Source: Undibacterium pigrum
Lineage (GTDB): Bacteria > Pseudomonadota > Gammaproteobacteria > Burkholderiales > Burkholderiaceae_D
Assembly (NCBI RefSeq): GCF_003201815.1
Contig: NZ_QJKB01000006.1
Coordinates: forward strand, 1-64,000
Reading direction: 5' to 3'
Length of the DNA stretch: 64,000 bases
The notes under the pieces were generated by a model. The model was not told where the DNA came from, searched no databases, and saw only the letters and a program-made list of their open reading frames with translations. A program made the position numbers and the translations under genes. Positions 1 to 8,803 of this stretch are shown piece by piece (within the stretch, counting starts at the first letter, position 1; every line of letters starts with the position of its first letter).

Positions 1-1911
1 ACTTACAACACGACAGAAAACGGTGTGAACCTGAATGCACAGTCCACAGCCAATGCAGTTGCTCGCGTTGTCACAGACACGATCAATCTGGGTGCTGGTA
101 ACGATACACTGGTAACTTACGGTGCGATCAACCTGGCTGGTGCACAACTGTCCAACATCGAAAACATCACAGCAAACTCTGCTGTTGTAATCACTGCTTC
201 TCAGTACGCTGCTCTGGTTGCTGCCCGTGCTGCTCTGTCCCTGAGCACACCAGTCATCACTTTCACTGGCAATGTTCCACATCAACTGACTATCGTTGAT
301 GATATCGCTGGTGTAAACAACATCGATCTGTCCCTGATCGCTGTTACTAGCGGCACATTGGTTATCGACACAACATCTTCTTCCAATGCAACTGGTGGTG
401 GCGTGAACAACACGACAACATCCAATGCAGTGTCCCTGTCTGGTGGCGCAACAGTAACAACAGGTGTAGTTGGTACTAACCCAGTCAATGGTGGCGGTAC
501 AGCATTGTCCCCAACAGCACTGGTAGCTGGCCAAACATTCAATAGCACATTGAACGTGAACGACAACTTCACAGGCGTGATTGCAACTCTGAGCGGTACA
601 ACTGTCAACGGTAATGCTGCTGACACAGATGTCATCACTCTGAGCGATGCAGGTGCTGTTGCTGTCGGTAACGGTACAACTGGCGGTACTATCACCAACA
701 TCAAGACTCTGAATCTGGCAAACGGTGCTAACACCGCTATCTCTATCGCTGCAGCTACAACAGGTATCACTACAGTGAACGGCGGCACAGGTAATGATGT
801 GCTTGACGTAACTGGTGCTGGTACTTCTTTCGCAGCAGGCAATGTAAATCTCGGTATCGGTAATAACCAGTTGACACTGGGTGCGTTCAACTACACTGGT
901 ACTTTCAGTGCAGGTGCAGGTACAGATACTCTGGTATTGGCAGCTGGCGCTAACATCGGCGGTGCAAACGTGACAGGCTTCGAAAACCTGACATTGGCAG
1001 CAACTGGCGTGTACACCATGTCAGCAGCGCAATACAATGGCTTCACAGGCACTGTAACTGCAGGCAACACAGAAACTATCGCTCTGACGACAGCTGGTAC
1101 TATCGTTGCTAACGCAGCGCTGGAACGCTTCACACTGGCTAATGGTACTAACACTTTCACTGCTGGTACTAACACAGTGAGCGTTGTTGGTGGCACAGGT
1201 GCAGATACATTCAACTACACAGCAACACAAATCGCCGGTGCAACAACTCTGGACGGCGGCTTGGGTACAGATACACTGAACATCGGTGCTATCGGTGCTA
1301 ACTTGAATATCTCTGCTCTGGTAACTGGCGTTGAAACACTGAACGTAACTGGCTCTGCAGCAACTGGCTACACTTTCACTAACGAAAACGGTGCTGGTGT
1401 AACTCTGAACTACGCTAAAGGCGCAACTGGCGACGTAGTTGTTCTGGGTACAGGCGGCCAAACAGTTAATCTGTTGGGTACAGCTGCTACAGCAGTAACA
1501 GTAACCGGCGGTACTGGTGCTGATACTATCAACCTGTCTACAACTGCAACTGGTGCTGAAACTATCACTACTGGTTCTGTTCTGGCCAGCATCGATACAG
1601 TGGCAAACTTCAAAGTTGCAGGCGCTGACGTGTTCAAAACTGGCACAGCAGCAACAACATTGAACCTGTTGTCTATCGCTACTGCTGACACAGCAACTCT
1701 GGCAGCAGCAATCGCTACAGCAGCAACTGCAGCTGGCGCGGCTCTGGCAGCGAATACTCAGGCTTACGTTATCACTGTAGCCGCAGGTACAGCAGCTGGT
1801 ACATATGCTTTCCAAAACATCGGTGGCACTGTAGGTACAGTTGACGCAACTGACTTTATCGTTAAAATCACTGGCGCAGGTTCCATCGTCGCTGGCGACT
1901 TCATCGCTTAA
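1..1911 (+). CDS. RTX/S-layer-like surface protein, C-terminal part (5' end outside window)
   Basis: The reading frame is open at base 1, so only the last 636 residues or so are visible; the first in-window start-like codon (GTG at 25) is not a real start. The protein is rich in Thr, Ala, Gly, Asn and Val and has no Cys or Trp in the visible part. RTX-like glycine/aspartate motifs recur: LGAGNDTL, GGTGNDVLDV, GAGTDTLVL, GGTGADTFNY, GGLGTDTLNI and GGTGADTINLS. Longer modules of the form 'N(I/V)ENIT..(S)A.QY' repeat near bases 139-228 and 961-1050. The protein ends in a hydrophobic, cysteine-free tail (DFIVKITG...GDFIA), as expected for an uncleaved type I secretion signal. A type I exporter and a SapC-family gene lie downstream. 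An S-layer or giant surface protein is the best guess; an adhesin is the alternative. Confidence 0.75.
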   Translation, partial: TYNTTENGVNLNAQSTANAVARVVTDTINLGAGNDTLVTYGAINLAGAQLSNIENITANSAVVITASQYAALVAARAALSLSTPVITFTGNVPHQLTIVDDIAGVNNIDLSLIAVTSGTLVIDTTSSSNATGGGVNNTTTSNAVSLSGGATVTTGVVGTNPVNGGGTALSPTALVAGQTFNSTLNVNDNFTGVIATLSGTTVNGNAADTDVITLSDAGAVAVGNGTTGGTITNIKTLNLANGANTAISIAAATTGITTVNGGTGNDVLDVTGAGTSFAAGNVNLGIGNNQLTLGAFNYTGTFSAGAGTDTLVLAAGANIGGANVTGFENLTLAATGVYTMSAAQYNGFTGTVTAGNTETIALTTAGTIVANAALERFTLANGTNTFTAGTNTVSVVGGTGADTFNYTATQIAGATTLDGGLGTDTLNIGAIGANLNISALVTGVETLNVTGSAATGYTFTNENGAGVTLNYAKGATGDVVVLGTGGQTVNLLGTAATAVTVTGGTGADTINLSTTATGAETITTGSVLASIDTVANFKVAGADVFKTGTAATTLNLLSIATADTATLAAAIATAATAAGAALAANTQAYVITVAAGTAAGTYAFQNIGGTVGTVDATDFIVKITGAGSIVAGDFIA

Positions 1912-1990
1912 TTCAGTAAGCAATGCAGGAAAATGGGTAGCTTGCTACCCATGCAGCAGGGAGAGAACATCCTCCCTGTTGTTAAAAATA

Positions 1991-2024
1991 AAAAACCCAC
2001 CTCTGCAAAGCGGTGGGTTTTTTT
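1991..2024 (+). terminator. Rho-independent terminator after the surface-protein gene
   Basis: ACCCACC and GGTGGGT arms enclose a short loop and are followed by a run of seven T. It lies 80 bases after the stop codon and isolates the surface-protein transcript from the next gene. Confidence 0.9.
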
Positions 2025-2160
2025 ATAGGTTTTTATATCTGTCGATAATGACTGTTTGCCCTAAAGATTTACTGTTAAATTCCTCATTCCTGGCTAGTTT
2101 TTGTTAGCATGGCTAGCGACAAATCCAGTGCACTTATTTTTACCCACTTGTGTAATGCCC

Positions 2161-3600
2161 ATGAAAAAACTGAGTCGGAATGATCCCTGCACCTGCGGAA
2201 GTGGGAAAAAATACAAGCAATGCTGTATGGCTGCAGATGAAGCTGCACATGCAGCAGCAGAAAAACAAAAGCAAGCGCTGCAAAGCCAGCTTGCGAGCTG
2301 GATGGAGCAGGGGCTGGCGATGCATCAAAGTGGTCAGCTGGACGCCGCCAGGAAATTTTATCAACAGATACTGGCATTGCAGCCTGATCACGCAGATGCC
2401 TTGCATTTATTTGGAGTGACTGCTCACCAGCAGGCAGATTACGCACAGGCCATACAATTCATTCAGCTCTCGTTGAAAAATAACCCACGGAATTTCTATG
2501 CCCTGAATAATCTGGGCTCTGCATTGCGGGAATCTGGTTTGCTCAATGAAGCCTTGCAGTGCTTTCAACAAGCCTGCGCTCTCAAATCCGATTATGCTGA
2601 GGCGCATAGCAATATAGGCAATGTCTATAAGGATATGAACAGGTCAGACGAGGCAATACTGGCCTATAGACATGCGACCATCCTGAATCCTGCGTTGGCC
2701 GAACCATGGAATAATCTGGCGCTGATTTATCAAAAGCGCAAGGAGCTGGATGTGGCCATACAATGCGCAGAGCGCGCGGCAGCCTTGCTCCAGAATATGG
2801 CCGAGATTCATAATACCCTGGGCAATATTTATAAAGACGCAGGGCAGAAGGAACAAGCATTGCACAGTTATCAGCGTGCCGTAGCCCTGGACCCGCAGCA
2901 AGGAAATGCCTTGCATTTCATCAGTGTGCTAAGCGGGCAAGTCAGCACGCAAGCGCCTGTTACTTATGTCAGCAAGGTATTCGATGACTATGCAGAACGT
3001 TTTGACCAGCATTTGCAGGAGGTACTTGAATATCAGATACCCACAGTCATTGGTAAGCAGCTCAGGCAACTGAGTATAGGAAATACCGTTGCGTGGCGTA
3101 TACTGGATCTCGGTTGTGGCACTGGTCTGGTAGCAAAAGAACTTGCGCCACTGGCTACGCAACTGGTTGGTGTGGATTTATCAGAAAAAATGTTATTGAA
3201 AGCCCAGGCCAGGCAGTTATATCACAGGCTGATCAAGGCCGATTTACTCGGTATGTGTAGTCAGGAAGCGAGTGCCAGTTATGAAGTGGTCACTGCTGCC
3301 GATGTTTTTGTCTATATAGGGCAACTTGAGCATATCATTCACCAAATTCAGCGTTTAATGCTTGAAGATGGTTTATTTGCATTTTCTGTAGAGGCTGCTG
3401 AAGAGACATTGTCATCCGATCCTGATAGCCCTGGCTATGTCTTGCGCGGCACAGGCCGTTATGCGCATCAATCAAGCTACCTGAAGAAACTGGCTCTGAC
3501 GCATGGTTTTGCCATTCTGCAATGTTTGCCACAAACCATCAGAATGGAAAATCTGCAAGCCATACCAGGTTACTTGCATATCTGGCGCAAATTGCCGTGA
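2161..3600 (+). CDS. SEC-C motif / TPR / SAM-dependent methyltransferase
   Basis: 479 residues from the ATG at 2161. A longer frame begins at TTG 2101, but its extra residues are unlike the family and the SEC-C motif sits directly behind this Met. Residues 8-22 hold a complete SEC-C zinc motif (DPCTCGSGKKYKQCC), as at the C-terminus of SecA. Residues about 45-265 are tandem TPR units. Residues about 290-479 form a class I methyltransferase with motif I D316-LGCGTG and an acidic GVDLSEKML strand. The substrate is unknown. The position between the S-layer-like gene and sapC, with glycosyltransferases nearby, suggests modification of a surface protein or glycan; that is inference. No strong Shine-Dalgarno precedes the start. 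Confidence 0.85.
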   Translation: MKKLSRNDPCTCGSGKKYKQCCMAADEAAHAAAEKQKQALQSQLASWMEQGLAMHQSGQLDAARKFYQQILALQPDHADALHLFGVTAHQQADYAQAIQFIQLSLKNNPRNFYALNNLGSALRESGLLNEALQCFQQACALKSDYAEAHSNIGNVYKDMNRSDEAILAYRHATILNPALAEPWNNLALIYQKRKELDVAIQCAERAAALLQNMAEIHNTLGNIYKDAGQKEQALHSYQRAVALDPQQGNALHFISVLSGQVSTQAPVTYVSKVFDDYAERFDQHLQEVLEYQIPTVIGKQLRQLSIGNTVAWRILDLGCGTGLVAKELAPLATQLVGVDLSEKMLLKAQARQLYHRLIKADLLGMCSQEASASYEVVTAADVFVYIGQLEHIIHQIQRLMLEDGLFAFSVEAAEETLSSDPDSPGYVLRGTGRYAHQSSYLKKLALTHGFAILQCLPQTIRMENLQAIPGYLHIWRKLP

Positions 3601-3941
3601 GTTGCAATGCGCAAGAATGCTGACATGACTTCGTCAACCTTGCTGTTAACTACATATCTGGCTCTATCATGAGAAACTCTGTTTTCTGTGAGCTATCGGG
3701 CTAAGTCATCATCAAATGAAAAAACGATGGCTTCCTGCCACTGTCTTGTGCTGAAAAAAGCGCCATCAGATAATCCTGCTGATACAATACTGCACTTGAT
3801 TTTGATCGAAACGCCTATATTTCAATTGGAATGGTCACGTAAGATCAAAATAATGATGTGCGATTAAATGTTATCTAAGCCTGGCGCTTAACCCATGCCA
3901 TCAATGGAAATGGGCTTTTTCTAGTTATTGGAGTTTTTACT
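3601..3941 (+). promoter_or_regulatory. 341-base intergenic leader of the SapC-family gene
   Basis: No convincing ORF. It holds a 9-bp inverted repeat (ATTTTGATC at 3799-3807, GATCAAAAT at 3843-3851) and a weak hairpin CCCAT/ATGGG followed by five T (3892-3920), just ahead of the ribosome site TTGGAG at 3928-3933. Either could be an operator or attenuator. I could not pick a convincing -35/-10 pair. Confidence 0.4.
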
Positions 3942-4646
3942 ATGTTTCAAAATGCTCAAACCCTGGACAAGAACCTGCATGGCTCTTTGCGCTTTCAACC
4001 AGCACCAGATTTTTCTTTTGCCCGCGGTCTGACCACTGCTCCTTTGGCGCCGACAGAAATCCCTGAAGCAGCAGAATGCTATCCTATCCTGTTCACGAAA
4101 TCTGGTCCGTTGAATGCGATTGCCATATTGGGCCTGAGAGAGCGTAATGTATTCCTGAACGACAAAAATGAATGGACGGACACCTACGTGCCAGTGCATG
4201 TACGTCGCTATCCTTTCATCCTGGGCCGCATCGGTGACACGGATGAATACCTGTTGGCGGCTGATATGGACGCGCCACAGTTCAATACCAAAGAAGGCGA
4301 ACCTGTATTTACTGATAAAGCAGAATTCAATCCGCATTTCGCGAAAGTGCTGGAACTGCTGAACAGCTATGAAAAAAACCTGCGTGAAGGTCGTGTCATC
4401 CTCAATGAACTGGAAACTGCAGGCGTACTGGTAGCAAAAGACCTCAACTTCCGTGAAGGTAATGAGGTACACCTGATCGGTGGTTTCCGTATTGTTGACC
4501 GCGAAAAAGTATTGGCACTTGACGACGCAACACTCGCGCGCTGGGTACGTAGTGGCTTGATGACTTTGCTGGAATTGCACTGGGCTTCTTTCCGCCACTT
4601 GCCTAAAGTGGCACTGGCTTCTTCACGTCCAGACCAGGTTCAATAA
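3942..4646 (+). CDS. sapC: SapC family protein
   Basis: 234 residues; ATG at 3942 with TTGGAG eight bases upstream. The sequence matches the SapC family pattern: the block FARGLTTAPLA, then a YPILFTKSG segment, RNVFLNDKNEW and VPVHVRRYPFILG, and a C-terminal stretch with LNFREG..VHLIGGFRIVD. There is no signal peptide or membrane helix, so it is probably cytoplasmic. The family is named after the gene beside the S-layer genes of Campylobacter fetus, and automated annotation often miscalls it a peptide-transport permease. Biochemical function is not established. Its place between an S-layer-like gene and a type I exporter supports a role in S-layer production. A terminator follows directly. 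Confidence 0.85.
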   Translation: MFQNAQTLDKNLHGSLRFQPAPDFSFARGLTTAPLAPTEIPEAAECYPILFTKSGPLNAIAILGLRERNVFLNDKNEWTDTYVPVHVRRYPFILGRIGDTDEYLLAADMDAPQFNTKEGEPVFTDKAEFNPHFAKVLELLNSYEKNLREGRVILNELETAGVLVAKDLNFREGNEVHLIGGFRIVDREKVLALDDATLARWVRSGLMTLLELHWASFRHLPKVALASSRPDQVQ

Positions 4647-4678
4647 ATTTGTATTTGACGCGCATTAGCATGTGAATG

Positions 4679-4710
4679 GAAAATGGGGCTGTTATGCCCC
4701 ATTTTCTTTT
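4679..4710 (+). terminator. Rho-independent terminator after sapC
   Basis: AAATGGGGC / GCCCCATTT arms with loop TGTTAT, then TTTTCTTTT. It overlaps the upstream extension of the next reading frame, which supports the later TTG start chosen for that gene. Confidence 0.85.
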
Positions 4711-4734
4711 GTATCAAACTACAAGGTGAATACT

Positions 4735-5328
4735 TTGAAATTACTACACGTAGGCTGCGGCCCGCAAAGCAAGGCTGGAACCACACCCTATTTCCAGTCA
4801 GATGAGTGGCAGGAAATACGTTTTGATATTGATCCCTCAGTCAAGCCAGACATACAAGGCACTCTGACAGATATGAGCGCCGTAGAATCGGGTTCTATTG
4901 ACGCCGTGTATTCTTCGCACAATATCGAGCATCTCTATCCGCATGAAGTGCCAGTGGCACTGAAAGAAATTTTGCGTGTGCTCAAGGATGATGGCATTTT
5001 CGTTGTCACCTGCCCTGATATGGTCTCAGTCTGCAAGCTGGTTGCTGAAGATAAATTATTAGAGCCAGCGTACATCTCACCAGCAGGCCCGATTGCTCCT
5101 CTGGACATCATGTATGGTCACCGGGCAGCCATGGAAAAAGGCAATTTGTATATGGCGCATCGTTGTGGCTTTACACAAAAAGTGTTGATGAATACTCTGG
5201 CCGAAGCAGGTTTCCAAACAGTCGTTGCAGCAGCCAGGCCATCCCTTTTTGATTTATGGGCTGTCGGCAGTAAAAGTAAACGATCTGCGGAAGAAGTGCA
5301 AAGTTTGGTACTTGCGCAATTGAGATAA
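4735..5328 (+). CDS. Class I SAM-dependent methyltransferase (type 11-like)
   Basis: 197 residues. The start is set at TTG 4735 because AAGG at 4723 gives a good eight-base spacer, the protein then begins MKLLHVGCG, and the earlier GTG at 4672 lies ahead of the terminator hairpin. Motif I is LHVGCGPQ; an acidic D-I-D after the second strand binds SAM ribose; motif IV region SGSIDAVYSSHNIEHLYPHEV and the helix LKEILRVLKDDG are typical of methyltransferase type 11 proteins linked to polysaccharide loci. It is followed 16 bases later by the TPR/SGNH gene, so the two are probably co-transcribed. The substrate is unknown; a sugar or glycan is most likely from context. Confidence 0.8.
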   Translation: MKLLHVGCGPQSKAGTTPYFQSDEWQEIRFDIDPSVKPDIQGTLTDMSAVESGSIDAVYSSHNIEHLYPHEVPVALKEILRVLKDDGIFVVTCPDMVSVCKLVAEDKLLEPAYISPAGPIAPLDIMYGHRAAMEKGNLYMAHRCGFTQKVLMNTLAEAGFQTVVAAARPSLFDLWAVGSKSKRSAEEVQSLVLAQLR

Positions 5329-5344
5329 TGCTGACTGGTGCAGT

Positions 5345-6955
5345 ATGCATAAAAAGAAGACGCAAGCCCGGTTGGCGGTGACAGGCAATAGTATAAATTC
5401 TGACAGTCAAGCTACGGAATTATTGCAGCAGGCACTGGCCTTGCATCAAAGCGGGCAATTGCCTGAAGCAGAAGCAATTTATCTGCAAATACTGTCCATC
5501 AATGCCAGGCATTTCGAAGCCTTGCAATTTCTGGGTATGATCAAGCGAGGCAAGGGCGAATTGCAGCAAGCCCTGGACTTGATGGCATCGGCGGCTGCCA
5601 TCAATCCAGCACATGTCATTATTCATGCCTCAATCGGCAATGTTTTGCTGGATCTGGAACGTCATGCTGAAGCTATCGCCAGCTATGACCATTTTTTAGT
5701 GTCCATGCCAGATTTTGCAGAAGTGCTCAATAACAAGGGTAATGCTTTGAGTGCCTTGAGGCGGGAGGCAGAAGCCCTGGCTTGCTATACGCAGGCTTTG
5801 CAGAAACAGCCTGATTTTCCGGATGCGTATTTCAATCGCGGCAATCTGTATTTGGATATGGGTAAGTACCAGTTAGCTATCCAGGATTACGAGCAAGTGC
5901 TGAAGGCTAACGCCAGTCATTTTCAGGCGTGGAATAATCGTGGCAATGCATTATTGAAGCTGGAAAAACTGCAAGAAGCATTCCAAAGCTATCAGCAAGG
6001 CTTGAGCATCGCGCCAGACAATCCCGAATTGCAGGGCTGCCTGGCCAATCTCTATAAAATCACAGGTCACCTGAATGAGGCCGTACAGCATTATTCCAAA
6101 GTGCTGGCACTACCCACCACTGGTTTTCCAAGACAAAATGCGGCTTTGCAACTGGCAATTTTGCACTATGTCTTTGGCAGCCCGGAACATGTTGAAGCGC
6201 TGCTGCATGAGGCAAAAAGCATGCTGACCAATCAACTGATCAAAGACCAGGGTTCTTTGATTTACTGTGTTTTCATGCTGAAAATACTTCAATGGTGGCA
6301 GGCTTACAGGCAGCAGGTAGATACCCCCCAGGCACAAGGCGTGTTATACGTCATTGGTGAAAGTCATATGTTATCGGCGCATAATCTGGTGCTTGCATAT
6401 GGCGGGCAGCATCTGCAATGCAAAGGCCTGTGGATAGAGGGATGTACACAATGGCGTGCTGGCCATGTCAGTAGCAATCACTACCAGCAAGCATTGATCA
6501 ATTATTTGCTTGCCTTGCCTGAAGCTTCCAGTGTCTTCATCACTATAGGTGAAATTGATTGTCGCATTGACGGCGGTATTTATAAGGCCAGCAAAAAATC
6601 TGCAGATATCAGTCTGGAGCAACGCGTACACGATACCATAGCAGCATATCTGAACGTGGTTGCCACGCAGGCAAGGGCACGCAAGCTGAAGGTTATCGTC
6701 AGTGGCGTGCCCGCACATAATCTGGATGAAAGCGCACTCACGCAGGCAGAGTTCCAGCAATTTGGACGATTTTTATCTCTGTTCAATACCAGCCTGAAGC
6801 AACAGGCCATGCAAATGGGGATGGATTTTCTCGATGTGTTCACTTTGACTGATAATGGAGCAGGTAAATCCAATCAACAATGGCATATCGATGCCCACCA
6901 TTTACGCCCTGACGGCATCTTGCAGGCGTTTTCCCATCATCTGATCACATCCTGA
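5345..6955 (+). CDS. TPR protein with C-terminal SGNH-hydrolase-like domain
   Basis: 536 residues. After a basic N-terminus, residues about 20-260 are tandem TPR units (repeated A-x-Y-x-G-N/D-x-L pattern with NRGN and NKGN blocks). Residues about 325-536 look like an SGNH/GDSL fold: a first block VIGESHML with the serine in a G-E-S-H setting, a middle ITIGEIDCR resembling block III, and a C-terminal HLRPDG resembling the D-x-x-H block. This places it with predicted O-acyl esterases or acyltransferases acting on glycans. There is no signal peptide, so it would act in the cytoplasm before export. The catalytic assignment rests on motif pattern only. Confidence 0.7.
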   Translation: MHKKKTQARLAVTGNSINSDSQATELLQQALALHQSGQLPEAEAIYLQILSINARHFEALQFLGMIKRGKGELQQALDLMASAAAINPAHVIIHASIGNVLLDLERHAEAIASYDHFLVSMPDFAEVLNNKGNALSALRREAEALACYTQALQKQPDFPDAYFNRGNLYLDMGKYQLAIQDYEQVLKANASHFQAWNNRGNALLKLEKLQEAFQSYQQGLSIAPDNPELQGCLANLYKITGHLNEAVQHYSKVLALPTTGFPRQNAALQLAILHYVFGSPEHVEALLHEAKSMLTNQLIKDQGSLIYCVFMLKILQWWQAYRQQVDTPQAQGVLYVIGESHMLSAHNLVLAYGGQHLQCKGLWIEGCTQWRAGHVSSNHYQQALINYLLALPEASSVFITIGEIDCRIDGGIYKASKKSADISLEQRVHDTIAAYLNVVATQARARKLKVIVSGVPAHNLDESALTQAEFQQFGRFLSLFNTSLKQQAMQMGMDFLDVFTLTDNGAGKSNQQWHIDAHHLRPDGILQAFSHHLITS

Positions 6956-7054
6956 ACCTTGATCTCAAGGGTAGCATAAGCATGCATCGCCAGACCGGAA
7001 TAACGTTTATACTGTAGCAATTCCATTTGTTTGTATTTCTAGCCAATTTGTTCT

Positions 7055-8362
7055 ATGAAAATCCTGTTCGTTCACCAAAATTTTCCAGGCCAGTTCGTAC
7101 ATCTGGCACCCGCGCTGGCAGCAGACGGTGGCAATGAAGTTGTGGCGTTGAGCATGCAAAAAAATCCGCCTGCGCTATGGAATGGTGTGAAGGTGTTTTC
7201 TTACCAGGTGGCGCGTGGCACCAGTGCCGAAACGCATCCCTGGCTGGCGGATAGCGAACCGAAAGTCATCCGGGGCGAAGCGGCCATGCGCGCTGCCCTT
7301 CAATTGCGCGAACAGGGTTTTGTGCCCGACGTCATCATCGCTCATCCGGGTTGGGGTGAAAGCCTGTTCCTGAAATCAGTCTGGCCCAAAGCCAAACTGG
7401 GTATCTATGCTGAATTCTTTTACCATGCAAGCGGGGCCGACGTTGGCTTTGATCCTGAGTTCTCGTCTGATAACATAGAACAGGCTTGCAAGATACAATT
7501 GAAGAATATCAATAATCTTTTGCATATAGAAATGGCCGATGCCGCCATTTCACCGACACACTGGCAGGCAAGCACTTTTCCCAGCGCATTTCGCGAGCGC
7601 ATCAGTGTCATCCATGACGGTATCAATACCGACATGATCGCTCCCAATCCAGGCGTCGCCTTGAATCTGGGCGGTGACCTTACACTGACGCGTGATGACG
7701 AAGTCATCACCTTTGTGAATCGCAATCTGGAACCCTATCGCGGTTACCATATTTTCATGCGTGCCCTGCCACAGATATTGGCGCAACGGCCAAATGCACG
7801 GGTACTGATTGTAGGCGGCGATGATGTCAGCTATGGCGCCAAGTCAGCCACCGGCAAGTCTTGGAAAGAAATTTTCCTCAGCGAAGTTATTACGCAACTG
7901 CCAGAAAGCGCACTGAAGCGCATCCACTTCCTGGGCAATATTCCTTACCAGCACTTCATCCCCTTGCTGCAATTGTCGCGTGTACACGTATATCTGACTT
8001 ACCCCTTTGTACTTTCCTGGAGTTTGCTGGAAGCCATGAGTGCAGGATGTGCCATCGTTGCCTCAAATACCCAGCCCCTGCATGAAGCAATACGCCAGAA
8101 TGAAACTGGCAGGCTGGTCGATTTTTTTGATGTTGCAGCCCTGACTCAAGAGGTTTGTGATTTACTTGATCAGCCTGAAGAAAGGCAGCGTTTAGGAGAG
8201 AATGCCCGCCGTTTTGCCTGTGAATTTTATGATTTGCAAAGAGTTTGTTTGCCAGCCCAACTGGAATGGGTGCAGACACTTGCTGAAGAAACAAAAGTTA
8301 ACATTCAAAATGAGATATCAACAGACTCGCTTGTAAACACTGTCGTAATTGAGTTAAAATGA
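7055..8362 (+). CDS. Glycosyltransferase family 4 (GT-B fold)
   Basis: 435 residues beginning MKILFVHQNFPGQF, the standard glycine-containing first strand of the acceptor domain of GT4 enzymes. The nucleotide-sugar domain starts near residue 225 (ITFVNRNLEPYRGYHIFMRALPQIL) and carries VLIVGGDDVSYG and the C-terminal block SWSLLEAMSAGCAIVASNTQPLHEAI, which contains the E-x7-E-like donor site. The enzyme is soluble and cytoplasmic. It probably transfers a sugar to a surface polysaccharide or to the surface protein; the substrate cannot be read from sequence. A strong terminator follows. Confidence 0.85.
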   Translation: MKILFVHQNFPGQFVHLAPALAADGGNEVVALSMQKNPPALWNGVKVFSYQVARGTSAETHPWLADSEPKVIRGEAAMRAALQLREQGFVPDVIIAHPGWGESLFLKSVWPKAKLGIYAEFFYHASGADVGFDPEFSSDNIEQACKIQLKNINNLLHIEMADAAISPTHWQASTFPSAFRERISVIHDGINTDMIAPNPGVALNLGGDLTLTRDDEVITFVNRNLEPYRGYHIFMRALPQILAQRPNARVLIVGGDDVSYGAKSATGKSWKEIFLSEVITQLPESALKRIHFLGNIPYQHFIPLLQLSRVHVYLTYPFVLSWSLLEAMSAGCAIVASNTQPLHEAIRQNETGRLVDFFDVAALTQEVCDLLDQPEERQRLGENARRFACEFYDLQRVCLPAQLEWVQTLAEETKVNIQNEISTDSLVNTVVIELK

Positions 8363-8394
8363 CACTGTAGCCAGCAAGACCATTAAGAACTCGG

Positions 8395-8428
8395 CGCCCC
8401 GCAACGGATATTGCGGGGCGTTTTTTTT
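8395..8428 (+). terminator. Rho-independent terminator after the glycosyltransferase
   Basis: Perfect ten-base arms CGCCCCGCAA / TTGCGGGGCG, loop CGGATA, followed by eight T. Confidence 0.95.
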
Positions 8429-8803
8429 ATGCCAGCTTGCCTGGGCTGGTGCATGCAGACGTCCATCTCAATCAAAACAAGTCACGCCATCGCTGCTCTC
8501 AGACCGCAGTAAAGTCGCATTACTTGCAAACGGTCCCTGGTTCACACGCAGATGATGTGAGCATCTTTCTTTCTAAGCGCGTATTTAATATTTAATTTGC
8601 AAGTAAATAATTGCTAATTGCATAAATCCAGCATTTGCGAAAATTTCAAATTGCAAGTCAGATGGGGGAGTATCGAATAATTTCAATAGCTACGCCACTT
8701 AAAAGACGTATTTTTTTACATACAGGTGGGAGTATGCAAAATCAGCAGGAATTGATACACGAAACACGTTTTAAAAGCGTAAAACTTGTGTTACGCTTTC
8801 GAA
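8429..8803 (+). promoter_or_regulatory. AT-rich upstream region of the type I secretion operon
   Basis: No convincing gene. It holds three copies of TTGCAAGT (inverted at 8522-8529, direct at 8597-8604 and 8651-8658) and a 9-bp inverted repeat AAAGCGTAA / TTACGCTTT (8774-8799). A 25-codon ORF at 8734-8811 was considered and set aside. The density of repeated octamers suggests binding sites for a second regulator besides the CRP-type factor. Confidence 0.4.

Noticed and set aside
282-1923. Long minus-strand ORFs opposite the surface protein (up to 300 residues)
   Set aside because: They are low-complexity, Ser/Cys- or Val/Pro-rich mirror frames produced by the repetitive Thr/Ala/Gly codons, with no domain or ribosome site.
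3921-4598. 225-residue minus-strand ORF opposite sapC
   Set aside because: sapC has a clear family match and ribosome site; the opposite frame has neither.
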